From assembly GCF_000152845.1 (NCBI RefSeq), contig NZ_CH902584.1, forward strand, positions 2,889,340-2,953,339: DNA of 64,000 nucleotides, in the 5' to 3' direction. The notes under the pieces are model-generated. The model had not been told where the DNA came from. It saw only the letters and a list, made by a program, of their open reading frames with translations, and searched no databases. Below, piece by piece: positions 51,601-59,289 of this stretch; within the stretch, counting starts at the first letter, position 1, and the number at the start of each line of letters is the position of its first letter. The position numbers were made by a program, and so were the translations under genes. This DNA comes from Roseovarius sp. 217. Lineage in GTDB: Bacteria; Pseudomonadota; Alphaproteobacteria; Rhodobacterales; Rhodobacteraceae.

Positions 51601-52690
51601 GATTATGCTGCCCAAGGGCGCGGGCGGTGCGCGGTTTCGCATCGACCGGGTAGAGCAGATGGGCAATGCGCAGCGCGTCGATGCGGTGCGGATCGACCCC
51701 GAGAGCTATCGGCCCATTCTGATCGAGGACAATCCGGCGCGGCTGCGCCCGTTTGTGGCACCGGGGCCGGTGACGCCGCTTTTCCTCGATCTGCCGCTCT
51801 TGACCGGCGAGGAGGTGCCGCATGCGCCGCATATCGCAATGCTGGGCAATCCATGGCCCGGAACGGCGGCGGTCTATTCCTCCGCTGAGGATGCCAATTA
51901 CCGGCTCAACGCATTGATTGCCGCGCGCAGCACGGTGGGGGTGACGCAAATACCGCTCTTGCCCGCGCCCATGGGGCGGATCGACCGGGGCGATGGGCTA
52001 TTCGTGCGGATGCGGTTTGGGACGCTGGAGAGCGTGGGCGATGCGGCGCTGCTGAATGGCGGCAATCTCTGCGCCATTGGCGATGGCACGCCGGGGGGAT
52101 GGGAAGTTTTGCAGTTCCGCGATGCCGAATTGGTGGCGCCCGAGACCTATATTCTGCGCCACCGGCTGCGGGGGCAGTTGGGCACGGAAAGGGCGGGCGA
52201 TGGCGTCTGGCCTGCGGGGTCTTTTTTTGTTCGGCTCAACGGTGTGCCGCAGCAGATCGAGTTGACCGAGGCGCAGCGCGGACAGGCGCTGCATTACCGG
52301 ATCGGGCCGGGGGGACGGCCGGTGGATGATCCGAGTTTTGCACATGCTGTGATTGCCTTTGACGGGGTGGGTCTGCGCCCCTATGCGCCGGTGCATCTGC
52401 GGGTTGTCGAGGCGGGGGGGGATTTGGCCGTGACCTGGATCAGGCGGACGCGGATCGGCGGAGATCGTTGGGATACGCCTGATGTGCCGCTTGGCGAGGA
52501 GAGCGAGCGCTATCTCTTGCGGGTGACGCGGGGGGCGCAGGTCTTGCGCGAGGTCATTCTTGATCGTCCCGACTGGATCTATCCGGCAGCGGCGCGCGAG
52601 GCCGACGGGCCGGATGCGGGCAAGCAGATCGACGTGGCGCAGATGTCGGCAAGTTTCGGGATTGGCACATTCGCAACCCGCGATCTCTGA
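48686..52690 (+). CDS. GTA host-specificity / tail fibre hub protein (g15 type, megatron)
   Basis: Encodes 1334 residues, close to RcGTA g15. The N-terminal Gly/Ala-rich membrane-piercing-like segment (LLSAAGAAIGGAVGGTALGL) leads into the phage-tail hub domains. The GTA TIM-barrel-like domain spans about residues 440-740 (ESFCIGSEMRSLTQIRGEG; SYAADWSEYFGYQPGDGDRF; IDFVGIDNYMPLSDWREGDE; KPIRFTEYGCAAVDKG). The phage-tail_3 domain follows, and a C-terminal receptor-side region ends GIGTFATRDL. It should contact the recipient envelope and start DNA delivery. Last gene of the cluster. Confidence 0.95.
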   Translation: MATILLSAAGAAIGGAVGGTALGLSSVAIGRFAGAVIGRSIDQRLLGQGSEVVETGRVNRLRLTGAGEGDAIPQVYGRMRVGGQVIWATEFRETVTVTQGNGGGKGTPRAATPDTRAISYSVSLALALCEGEITRVARVWADGTEVAPASLNMQVYKGTRGQLPDPRIEAVEGAGTVPAYRGTAYVVIEDLDISQFGNRVPQFSFEVCRPSQVGSPGADLDPVRAVRGVAMLPGTGEYALATTPVTMNFGLGANGIANINSPSGRADMTTSLEALVEELPGCRATSLIVSWFGDDLRCGVCQIRPRVEQKQFEASNMPWQVASLSRAHAGEVPKDAQGREVYGGTPTDQAVIEAILALQQAGQEVLYYPFILMEQMPGNGLPDPWSEAEDQAVLPWRGRITTSKAPGQAGSPDGMPEAEAEVVAFFGTARAADFTVTPIAAQVEEDPGTGALDILSFGGAVKRSPVAYHGPDEWSYRRFILHQAALCAAVGGVESFCIGSEMRSLTQIRGEGNSFPAVAQLIALAAEVRALLGPEVKISYAADWSEYFGYQPGDGDRFFHLDPLWADANIDFVGIDNYMPLSDWREGDEHLDARDWPSIYDLDYLQANIEGGEGYDWFYPTSEARAAQRRVPITDDAFGEPWIWRFKDLRGWWENRHFERVGGLRAPEPTAWVPQSKPIRFTEYGCAAVDKGTNQPNKFLDPKSSESSLPRQSTGQRDELIQLQYLRAMAGYWSDPVHNPLSEEFDGRMLDMDHAYVWAWDARPYPYFPGNLDLWSDGANYARGHWINGRVSGRRLADVIREVATRAGVRDLETSRAEGFLRGYLVDQVSEARATLQPLMLAYGLDAIERDGVLQFRARNGRVDHRIDLDLVVRDPELGGIIEELRGNDLELAGRVRLRFLEADADYEAISEEAILPDEATHAVAASEMPLALTRAEGRQVVERWLSEARVSIDTLRLTLPPSQLAAGAGDVIMLPKGAGGARFRIDRVEQMGNAQRVDAVRIDPESYRPILIEDNPARLRPFVAPGPVTPLFLDLPLLTGEEVPHAPHIAMLGNPWPGTAAVYSSAEDANYRLNALIAARSTVGVTQIPLLPAPMGRIDRGDGLFVRMRFGTLESVGDAALLNGGNLCAIGDGTPGGWEVLQFRDAELVAPETYILRHRLRGQLGTERAGDGVWPAGSFFVRLNGVPQQIELTEAQRGQALHYRIGPGGRPVDDPSFAHAVIAFDGVGLRPYAPVHLRVVEAGGDLAVTWIRRTRIGGDRWDTPDVPLGEESERYLLRVTRGAQVLREVILDRPDWIYPAAAREADGPDAGKQIDVAQMSASFGIGTFATRDL

Positions 52691-52705
52691 GGCGCGCGCG
52701 GCCCA

Positions 52706-52755
52706 GTTGAGTATTTAGAGCACGGTGAAGCAGGGGCGGGCAGTGATCCCGCCCC
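52706..52755. terminator. Dispersed intergenic element and hairpin after the GTA cluster
   Basis: A copy of the dispersed element, GTTGAGTATTTAGAGCACGG then TGAAGC (52706-52731), is followed by an 8-bp perfect stem GGGGCGGG / CCCGCCCC with a 7-nt loop (52733-52755). The hairpin lies between the convergent g15 and small exported-protein genes. No T-tract follows on either strand, so termination is plausible but unproven. Confidence 0.5.
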
Positions 52756-52762
52756 GTTACCA

Positions 52763-52930
52763 TCAGCTAGAAGTTTGCGGCACGCAGCTATTGGTCGCCG
52801 CGTCCCATGCGGTGCCTGCAACGCAGGAAATCGCCTGTTTCTGTTTGTCGTAGTCACAGCCCCCGGTGGCCAAGGCGAGGCTGGGTGTGACGACAAGCGC
52901 AAGGGCGGCCAATCCGAATTTCAACTTCAT
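52763..52930 (-). CDS. Small exported cysteine-containing protein
   Basis: Encodes 55 residues. A signal peptide (MKLKFGLAALALVVTPSLAL) precedes a ~33-residue mature part with three cysteines in the pattern C-x(10)-C-x(11)-C and the block GTAWDAATNSCV, reminiscent of short chitin-binding-like Cys patterns, though too short to assign. GGAGA lies 8 nt before the ATG at 52930; an adjacent ATG at 52933 is possible. It lies between purB and the GTA operon; function unknown. Confidence 0.7.
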   Translation of the reverse strand: MKLKFGLAALALVVTPSLALATGGCDYDKQKQAISCVAGTAWDAATNSCVPQTSS

Positions 52931-52964
52931 CATATGTCTCCCTGTTGGACAGGCGATAAGGCTA

Positions 52965-54272
52965 TCATGATTCCCCGAAAACCCGGGCAAAAATCGTATT
53001 CACATGCTTGGTGTGATAGCCCAAGTCGAATTTTTCATCAATTTCCGCCGGGCTGAGGGCGGCTGTGACCTCTGCATCATTCAGCAACTCGGTTTTGAAA
53101 TCGCAGCCGGTTTCCCAGACCTTGAGCGCGTTGCGTTGCACGAGGCGATAGGCATCCTCGCGGCTCACGCCGGCTTGGGTCAGGGCGAGGAGGACGCGCT
53201 GCGACATCACGAGGCCGGGAAACTTGTTCATATTGGCCATCATGTTCTCAGGGTAGACCAAGAGTTTGTCGATCACATTGGTCAGCCGCGCGAGGGCGAA
53301 ATCAAGGGTGATGGTGGCATCCGGACCGATCATGCGCTCGACAGAGCTGTGCGAGATGTCGCGCTCGTGCCAGAGGGCCACGTTTTCCATGGCGGGCACA
53401 ACCGTCATGCGCACAAGACGGGCAAGGCCGGTGAGGTTCTCGGTCAGCACCGGGTTTTTCTTGTGCGGCATGGCGGACGAGCCTTTTTGCCCCATCGAGA
53501 AAAACTCGGCGGCTTCCAGCACTTCGGTGCGTTGCATGTGGCGGATTTCGATGGCGACATTTTCGATGCTGCTGGCGACGACGCCAAGTGCTGCAAAGAA
53601 CGCCGCGTGGCGGTCGCGCGGGATCACTTGGGTGCTGATCGGCTCGGGTGTCAGGCCAAGCTGGGCGCAGACATGCTCCTCGACGCGTGGATCGACATTG
53701 GCAAATGTGCCGACGGCACCGGAAATCGCACCTGTCGCGATCTCTTCTCGGGCGGTGTGCAGGCGGCGCAGGTTGCGCTGCATCTCGGCATAGAAGCGGG
53801 CAAAGGTCAGGCCCATGGTGGTGGGCTCTGCGTGGATGCCATGGCTGCGCCCGATGCGCAGCGTGTCCTTATGCTCATAGGCGCGGCGCTTGAGCGCGGT
53901 CAACAGCCCCTCCATATCCGCGATCAGGAGATCGGCAGCGCGGGTGAGCTGGACATTGAAACAGGTGTCGAGCACATCCGAAGATGTCATGCCCTGATGC
54001 ACGAAGCGGGCCTCGTCAGAGCCTACATGCTCGGCCAAATGGGTGAGAAAGGCGATGACGTCATGCTTGGTCTCGGCCTCGATCTCGTCGATGCGGGCGA
54101 CGTTGAACTCCACCTCCCTGGCTTTCCAGACCGCCTGCGCATTCGCGCGCGGGATCACACCCAGATCGGCCATGGCGTCGCAGGCATGCGCCTCAATTTC
54201 GAACCAGATGCGGAATTTGGTGGCGGGTTCCCAGATGGCGACCATGTCGGGGCGGGAATAGCGGGGAATCAT
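52965..54272 (-). CDS. purB: Adenylosuccinate lyase
   Basis: Encodes 435 residues, full length. The fumarase/ASL signature GQKGSSAMPHKKNPVLTENL is intact, as are RSHGIHAEPTTMGLTFARFY and HQGMTSSDVLDTCFNVQLTR. PurB releases fumarate from SAICAR and adenylosuccinate in purine synthesis. The start at 54272 (MIPRYSRPDM) matches the family N-terminus. Same strand as the small exported-protein gene, 34 nt apart. Confidence 0.97.
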   Translation of the reverse strand: MIPRYSRPDMVAIWEPATKFRIWFEIEAHACDAMADLGVIPRANAQAVWKAREVEFNVARIDEIEAETKHDVIAFLTHLAEHVGSDEARFVHQGMTSSDVLDTCFNVQLTRAADLLIADMEGLLTALKRRAYEHKDTLRIGRSHGIHAEPTTMGLTFARFYAEMQRNLRRLHTAREEIATGAISGAVGTFANVDPRVEEHVCAQLGLTPEPISTQVIPRDRHAAFFAALGVVASSIENVAIEIRHMQRTEVLEAAEFFSMGQKGSSAMPHKKNPVLTENLTGLARLVRMTVVPAMENVALWHERDISHSSVERMIGPDATITLDFALARLTNVIDKLLVYPENMMANMNKFPGLVMSQRVLLALTQAGVSREDAYRLVQRNALKVWETGCDFKTELLNDAEVTAALSPAEIDEKFDLGYHTKHVNTIFARVFGES

Positions 54273-54366
54273 GCGGCGATCCTTGATCTGTCGGAAATGA
54301 GGGTTCGTCGCGCTTGTAATGCGTGCAGAGGAGGGCGGCAACCCGCGCCGCTCTGTCGTGACTGGA

Positions 54367-56142
54367 TCAGGCCGCGAGCAACAGGATAGGCAAAAAGGCA
54401 AGCGCCAATGCGCCAAAGCCGAAGTCACCGCCGCCGCCGCTGTCATCGTCGGAAATGGCTGCTTGTTCTGGTCCTTCGCTCTGGTCTTCGGTTGCGGGCA
54501 AAGTGGGGATCAAGCTGTCATCGGCATCCGGCGACGTGCCATTGGCCTGCACGACATCCGAGGGGTTGAGGGTATTTTCAGGCGTCTCCGCGTCCATGAA
54601 ATCGGGGATTTCTGTGGCGTCTTGGGTCAGGTTGGCGAATTCTGCAGTAAAGGTCGGATTGTGCATCTCGATCATCAGAATTTCATAGGGCGCGAGGTCG
54701 GCGATGAGGATACCATCCTCGATCAAGTCGTTCGGGTTCTCTTCGGTCACGACCGGCTCTGCGGTTGACAGGCTGGGGTTCTCGCCGTCGGCCACGCCCA
54801 GGCGTGTGATGGAAACATCTCCCAGATCCCGAAGGATATTCATGAAATCCACGACTTCTTGGCTCGAGTTATCACTGGTGGAGGCAATGAAAGTCACCAT
54901 CCGGTCCGGCGAAAAGAAAACGTGCACATCAGCGGTTTCGCCGGAGACCTCTGTCTCGCGGCCCACGCTCTCGGCCAGCGCAAGCGGGCGGGTGCCGGGC
55001 AGTGTCTCTTGCATCATGCGGAACATTTCGCCGGGAACGCGGATATCGCCTTCGCCCTCACCATCGGCCAAGCCGGTGCGACTGTTCATCTGCAGTGGCC
55101 AGACATGGGCGGCGTCCACGCCCCCCCAAGAGAACGCTTCGAGGACGTTCAGCATCTCATGCGCTTGTTTCAGCCCGAAATCCGACTCTTCATCCTCGGA
55201 GACACTTCGTTTCAGGTTCCATTCCGTCGCGTAGATATCAAGGTCCGGCATTTCTTCGAGCCAAGTGTCCTGAATTTGCGAAAGTTCGAAATAGCGGCTG
55301 CCCGGCGTGTCGATCCCTTTGGAGTAAATATGCCCGACCACACCGTCGATTGCCTCGTGCTCGGTGGTCGTGTCGAATTCGCTCATGATGATCGCATTGG
55401 CAACTTTGGTCCAAGCGACGTTGCCGGACGAATAGATATACTCTTCGGCGGAAAGGTTCAGGCCGTGGATTTCGTTCAGCGACGCCAATTGCTCTTCGGG
55501 TGTGCCAGAAAAAGTCCGTGAGAGACTGTCAGCTCCGTAGTTCATGCCCATCTGAACGAGAACGTCGGTTTCGGAGAATCGTTCCGCTTCGGGATGGCTG
55601 GTCATCTCGTCCTTGACGATGACGGCCATATCGGCGGCAAGACGCCCGTACTCAAAGGTATTCATGCCGCCGCTGCCCCAGTATTCGTTGCCGAGCTCGA
55701 TGGCTTGAATGTCAGGCGAGCCATAACGTCCGTCGAATACGTCCCGCAGAAACCCGCGCAATGCCTGCTCGTCGATTTTGGGCAGGCGATTGCCTTGGGC
55801 ATCCACCTCGTCGCTCAACAAGCTACGGGTTGGCAGAACGATGGTCACCGAAATCCCTTCATCCTCGGCAAAGCCAAGGGCATCACTTATCGCCAGAAAC
55901 GGCTTCTCTTCGCCGGTCAGGTTGTCGATGGCAAAGTCTCTGTCGGGATTGTTGATGTCGAAGTAATATTCCGTGAGGCTGCCACCCGGATAACGCAGAT
56001 GTTCGACGCCAAGCGTGCGGACCACATCGTCAAATGTGCCCTCTGAGCCGACCCGGTCCTTGATGCCCAGAATGTTCGCACCGAAATGCGCCTGCGAAAA
56101 GGCCGTGTCGGATAAGGACCCTGCTGAAAGTGTAAATGGCAT
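54367..56142 (-). CDS. GH-A-clan-like glycosidase-fold protein with hydrophobic C-terminal tail, paralogue 1
   Basis: Encodes 591 residues. The N-terminal ~400 residues look like a (beta/alpha)8 glycosidase: HLRYPGGSLTE at 48-58, putative acid/base Glu153 in IELGNEYWGSG, VVGHIYSKG at 268-276, and putative nucleophile Glu307 in YATEWNL. A beta-sandwich-like region follows (MVTFIASTSDNSSQEVVDFM). A low-complexity acidic linker then leads to SGGGGDFGFG and a hydrophobic C-terminal tail. There is no N-terminal signal peptide. Substrate unknown; exact GH family not identified. It is 62% or so alike to the next gene by eye and clearly its tandem paralogue. Confidence 0.8.
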   Translation of the reverse strand: MPFTLSAGSLSDTAFSQAHFGANILGIKDRVGSEGTFDDVVRTLGVEHLRYPGGSLTEYYFDINNPDRDFAIDNLTGEEKPFLAISDALGFAEDEGISVTIVLPTRSLLSDEVDAQGNRLPKIDEQALRGFLRDVFDGRYGSPDIQAIELGNEYWGSGGMNTFEYGRLAADMAVIVKDEMTSHPEAERFSETDVLVQMGMNYGADSLSRTFSGTPEEQLASLNEIHGLNLSAEEYIYSSGNVAWTKVANAIIMSEFDTTTEHEAIDGVVGHIYSKGIDTPGSRYFELSQIQDTWLEEMPDLDIYATEWNLKRSVSEDEESDFGLKQAHEMLNVLEAFSWGGVDAAHVWPLQMNSRTGLADGEGEGDIRVPGEMFRMMQETLPGTRPLALAESVGRETEVSGETADVHVFFSPDRMVTFIASTSDNSSQEVVDFMNILRDLGDVSITRLGVADGENPSLSTAEPVVTEENPNDLIEDGILIADLAPYEILMIEMHNPTFTAEFANLTQDATEIPDFMDAETPENTLNPSDVVQANGTSPDADDSLIPTLPATEDQSEGPEQAAISDDDSGGGGDFGFGALALAFLPILLLAA

Positions 56143-56672
56143 CGCAACCCCGGCATCCTAAAGACCGCAATAGGGGGGCGCCGTTCACCTTTGACGGGTG
56201 GTTCGAACCTTGGTGGCGTAGACCCCTACTTGCCAAGGAATTTCTAAGGAAAACAGAGATTTATGATACTATTCAGCCGGATAGCCAATGCTTCCGTATA
56301 GGGTGTTAACCATGTCTCAAATCTTGGTCTGGAAGTTGCAGTTTCTGACCCGGTTTCATCCTTGGACTGTGAGGCAGTAAGACTCGATCCTGGCAAATAT
56401 GGATGAAAAACAATGGGCTATTTGAGATGATGCAAATTGGATAATGGTAAATTCGGCAAAGGTTCTCGCAGAGGTCTCAACGCGGCAAAGTAGCACGGGG
56501 CTCGATCAGAGGTCGGGCCCATGTTGACGCATCCGGTTTGAGGGCGGTCAGTCTGGGCGACTCGGGTGCAGGACCACTCTGCGGGCGGAGAGTCGGGCTA
56601 TGTCTGACGCAAATCCTTTGGGCGGGCGCAACGCCGATGGCGTTTGCATGCGACCGTGACTTGTCCCGAGCG
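56143..56672. other. Intergenic region between the tandem glycosidase-like genes
   Basis: The 530-bp gap is A/T-richer than its surroundings between about 56230 and 56470. It contains the candidate regulatory element at 56268-56302 and a small stem ACGCC/GGCGT (56631-56643). No protein-coding segment, tRNA or mobile-element sequence was recognised. Confidence 0.5.
56268..56302 (-). promoter_or_regulatory. Shared upstream element of paralogue 1
   Basis: On the minus strand it reads CCTATACGG...GGCTATCC...GAATAGT. The end nearest the gene (ACTATT on the plus strand, 56268-56273) is 126 nt from the start codon. The same blocks occur at exactly 126 nt before paralogue 2. The repeated CTAT/ATAG units suggest a binding site for a dimeric regulator. 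Confidence 0.5.
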
Positions 56673-58445
56673 TCAAGCGACAAGGAGCAAAAGCGGAAGC
56701 AAGGCCAGAGCGAGTGCGCCGAACCCAAACTCAAGACCGCCTCCGTGTTCCTCGGGAGCGGGCTCTGGGTCAGCGTCCAGCGGCTCGTCCTCGGGTGGGG
56801 CCGGCAGGGTCGGGGGCAGGTCGGGATCGGGATCTTCATCCGTTCCAGCGGGAGGGCGCGCGGTGTCCCCCAAAGGTTCATCCGGGTCCGGATCAGCCCC
56901 TTGCGTGATCTCTGGAATGACCGGCAGGGTTGCGGCCAGCGCCTCCACGGGGGAGGAATAGGTCGGATTGGACATTTCGATCATCAGTATCTCGTGGGGT
57001 GCGAGATCGGCGATGAGAATTCCGTCCTCGATCAGGTCTGCCGGGTTTTCTTGGGTCACCGTGGGAGTGGCCGCCGAGTGTGTGGGAGACTCGCCCTCGG
57101 CCACCCCGAGGCGGGTTATCGTAACTTCACCCATAGTCGTGACCAGATCTGAAAAATCCACGGTCTCTTGGCTTGCTGTGTCGCTTGTGGAGGCCAGAAA
57201 TGTCACCAGCCGATCCGGGGCATAGAATACATGGGCATCGGCGGTTTCGTCCTCTATCTCGGTCTCGCGCCCTTGGCTGTCGGTAAGCGTCAAGGGGCGC
57301 ATGCCGGGCAATGTCTGTTCCATCAGGCGGAACATTTCGCCGGGCACGCGGATATCGCCATCGGTATTTGCGAGGCCGGTGCGGCTGTCCATCTGGAGCG
57401 GCCAGACATCGGCGGCGTCAACACTGCCCCAGGCAAATGCCTCCATCAGATTGAGCATTTCATGCGCCTGCTTGAGGCCAAATTCGGTCTCGTTCTCTTC
57501 GGACACGCTGCGCTTCAGGTTCCATTCGGAAATATAGATGTCGAGTTCCGGGAATTCTTCGCCCCAGGTGTCGGATATCTGCGACAGTTCGAAATAGCGA
57601 CTGTTTGGGGCGTCGGCCCCTTTGGAATAAATATGTCCTACGACGGCGTCGATGGCGTCTTGCTCTGCGGCTGTGTCGAATTCGTTGACGATAATGGCGT
57701 TGGCCACCTTGGCCCAAGCGACATTGCCAGAGGAATAGAGATAGACATCTGGCGCAAGGGTCAGCCCGTAGGTCTCGTTCAAGGCAGCCAGTTGCTCTTG
57801 GCCCGAGCCATCAAAGCTGTCGGAGAGGCTGGCGGAGCCATAGTTCAAACCCATCTGGACGAGCACATCTGTTTCGGTGAACAGCTCTGCATTCGGGTGG
57901 GCTGTCATCTCTTCGTTGACGATGACGGCCATGTCTGCGGCCAGACGTCCGTATTCGAACGAGTTCATCTCACCGCTGCCCCAGTAGTCGCTCCCGAGTT
58001 CAATGGCCTGCAAATCCGGCGAACCGAATTTTCCGTCGAACAGATCGCGCAGAAATCCGCGGAGCGTTTCCTCGTCAATGTCCGGCAGACGGTTGCCGTG
58101 AGCGTCGACCTCGTTGCCGATAAACATACGCGTGGGAAGAACCAGTGTCATTCCAAGCCCCTGAGTCTCGGCAAAGCCAAAGATCTCGCTGATGGGCATG
58201 ATCTCGACCTTTTCGCCGGTCGTGTGGCTGGTCGCGACCTGGCTGTCGGGGTCGGAGAGGCTAAAGAGGTCTTCGGTCAGACTGCCACCGGGATAACGGA
58301 GGTGATCCACCGAGAGGCGGTCGACAACATCATCAAAGGTGCCGTCCTCGCCAATGCGATCCCGAAGACCCAGAACATTCGCGCCAAAATGCGCCTCAGA
58401 ATAGGTCTCGTCGGATAATGATTTCGCCTTGAGATGAAAACTCAT
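56673..58445 (-). CDS. GH-A-clan-like glycosidase-fold protein with hydrophobic C-terminal tail, paralogue 2
   Basis: Encodes 590 residues from the ATG at 58445, with GGAGG 8 nt upstream. It aligns without gaps with paralogue 1 over the first 310 residues: HLRYPGGSLTE at 48-58, VVGHIYSKG at 268-276 and Glu307 in YISEWNL are kept. The expected acid/base motif is changed: IELGSDYWGSG has Ser152-Asp153 in place of Asn152-Glu153. A Pro/Asp/Glu-rich linker leads to HGGGLEFGFG and a hydrophobic tail. No signal peptide. Either a non-catalytic sugar-binding relative or an altered enzyme. Confidence 0.8.
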   Translation of the reverse strand: MSFHLKAKSLSDETYSEAHFGANVLGLRDRIGEDGTFDDVVDRLSVDHLRYPGGSLTEDLFSLSDPDSQVATSHTTGEKVEIMPISEIFGFAETQGLGMTLVLPTRMFIGNEVDAHGNRLPDIDEETLRGFLRDLFDGKFGSPDLQAIELGSDYWGSGEMNSFEYGRLAADMAVIVNEEMTAHPNAELFTETDVLVQMGLNYGSASLSDSFDGSGQEQLAALNETYGLTLAPDVYLYSSGNVAWAKVANAIIVNEFDTAAEQDAIDAVVGHIYSKGADAPNSRYFELSQISDTWGEEFPELDIYISEWNLKRSVSEENETEFGLKQAHEMLNLMEAFAWGSVDAADVWPLQMDSRTGLANTDGDIRVPGEMFRLMEQTLPGMRPLTLTDSQGRETEIEDETADAHVFYAPDRLVTFLASTSDTASQETVDFSDLVTTMGEVTITRLGVAEGESPTHSAATPTVTQENPADLIEDGILIADLAPHEILMIEMSNPTYSSPVEALAATLPVIPEITQGADPDPDEPLGDTARPPAGTDEDPDPDLPPTLPAPPEDEPLDADPEPAPEEHGGGLEFGFGALALALLPLLLLVA

Positions 58446-58836
58446 GGTGACTTCCTCCAACTGTCAGATGTCTGCGGACGTGAGGCAGTTTCCCGGTTGC
58501 CTCGCACAATCTGCGCGGGACACGCGTCAGCCTTTTGACCCGTCAGATTTAGTCAAAACGTGAAAAATGGACTATTATCCGGGGGGATAGCCTATTCAGA
58601 GGAATAGGTCGGCCCGGCGCGAACAGACTTTTGTTCCGGTTTGGGTTGTGGATTGACATGGGCCTAAGGGTATTGGACGTGTTCACGTCAGAAATCCGCA
58701 CGTGTGGCCCTCAGCCACAGATGTCTTGTCCTGTGGTTGGTTGGGTGAGTTTGCGCCTGGGGCCAGACTTGTCCCCGTCAATGCGGCCTTTACGGTCTGG
58801 CTTGCGAATCGTGCTGCGCTGTCGCAGGGGTGACAT
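58446..58836. other. Intergenic region between divergent paralogue 2 and the DUF6314 gene
   Basis: The 391-bp gap carries divergent promoters. It contains a shared regulatory element at 58571-58608 inside a short A/T-rich stretch (58545-58605). No gene-like segment was recognised. Confidence 0.5.
58571..58608 (-). promoter_or_regulatory. Shared upstream element of paralogue 2
   Basis: On the minus strand it begins with a perfect dyad CCTATTC-CTCT-GAATAGG (58608-58591), overlapping GGCTATCC and followed by GGATAATAGT. ACTATT (58571-58576, plus strand) is 126 nt from the start at 58445, matching the spacing at paralogue 1. Probably a regulator site or promoter core. Confidence 0.5.
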
Positions 58837-59280
58837 ATGAGAAAATCTGTCATCCTGAACGATTTTGAAGGTGTCTGGCTGATCGAGCGGGATATCCGGC
58901 ATGCGGATGGCACGACAGCGCAGTTCACGGGGCGCGCGGTCTGGCGGCCTGATGCAGCAGGGGCTCTGGCCTATCACGAGTCCGGGCAGATGCTGCTTGC
59001 CAGTGGTCTGCGTTTCGAAGGCGAGCGCCGCTATGTCTGGACCCACGACCTCTCGGTTTGGTTCGCGGATGGCCGGTTTTTTCATAGCGTGCCCGCATCG
59101 GGGGGAGACACCCGGCATTGGTGCGACCCGGATCAGTATGAGGGACATTATGATTTTACCGAATGGCCCGCGTTCAGGGTCACGTGGCACGTGCGTGGGC
59201 CGCGCAAGGATTACCGGATGGTGACGCGCTATCGCCGGTCGGATGATTTAGCGGATGCAGCCCATGGGGTGCTTGGCTAA
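58837..59280 (+). CDS. DUF6314 family protein
   Basis: Encodes 147 residues. The lipocalin-like pattern starts DFEGVWLIERDIRHADGTTA and continues GRAVWRPDAAGALAYHESGQ, RRYVWTHDLSVWFADGRFFH and WCDPDQYEGHYDFTEWPAFR. This fits DUF6314, a small family of alphaproteobacteria and fungi with no established role. No signal peptide. The DUF3445 gene starts 9 nt downstream, so the two are co-transcribed. Confidence 0.82.
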   Translation: MRKSVILNDFEGVWLIERDIRHADGTTAQFTGRAVWRPDAAGALAYHESGQMLLASGLRFEGERRYVWTHDLSVWFADGRFFHSVPASGGDTRHWCDPDQYEGHYDFTEWPAFRVTWHVRGPRKDYRMVTRYRRSDDLADAAHGVLG

Positions 59281-59289
59281 AGTCCTGCC

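Noticed and set aside
56143..56672. Insertion sequence or horizontally acquired remnant in the A/T-richer gap
   Set aside because: No terminal repeats, transposase fragments or target duplications were found; promoter composition is sufficient explanation.
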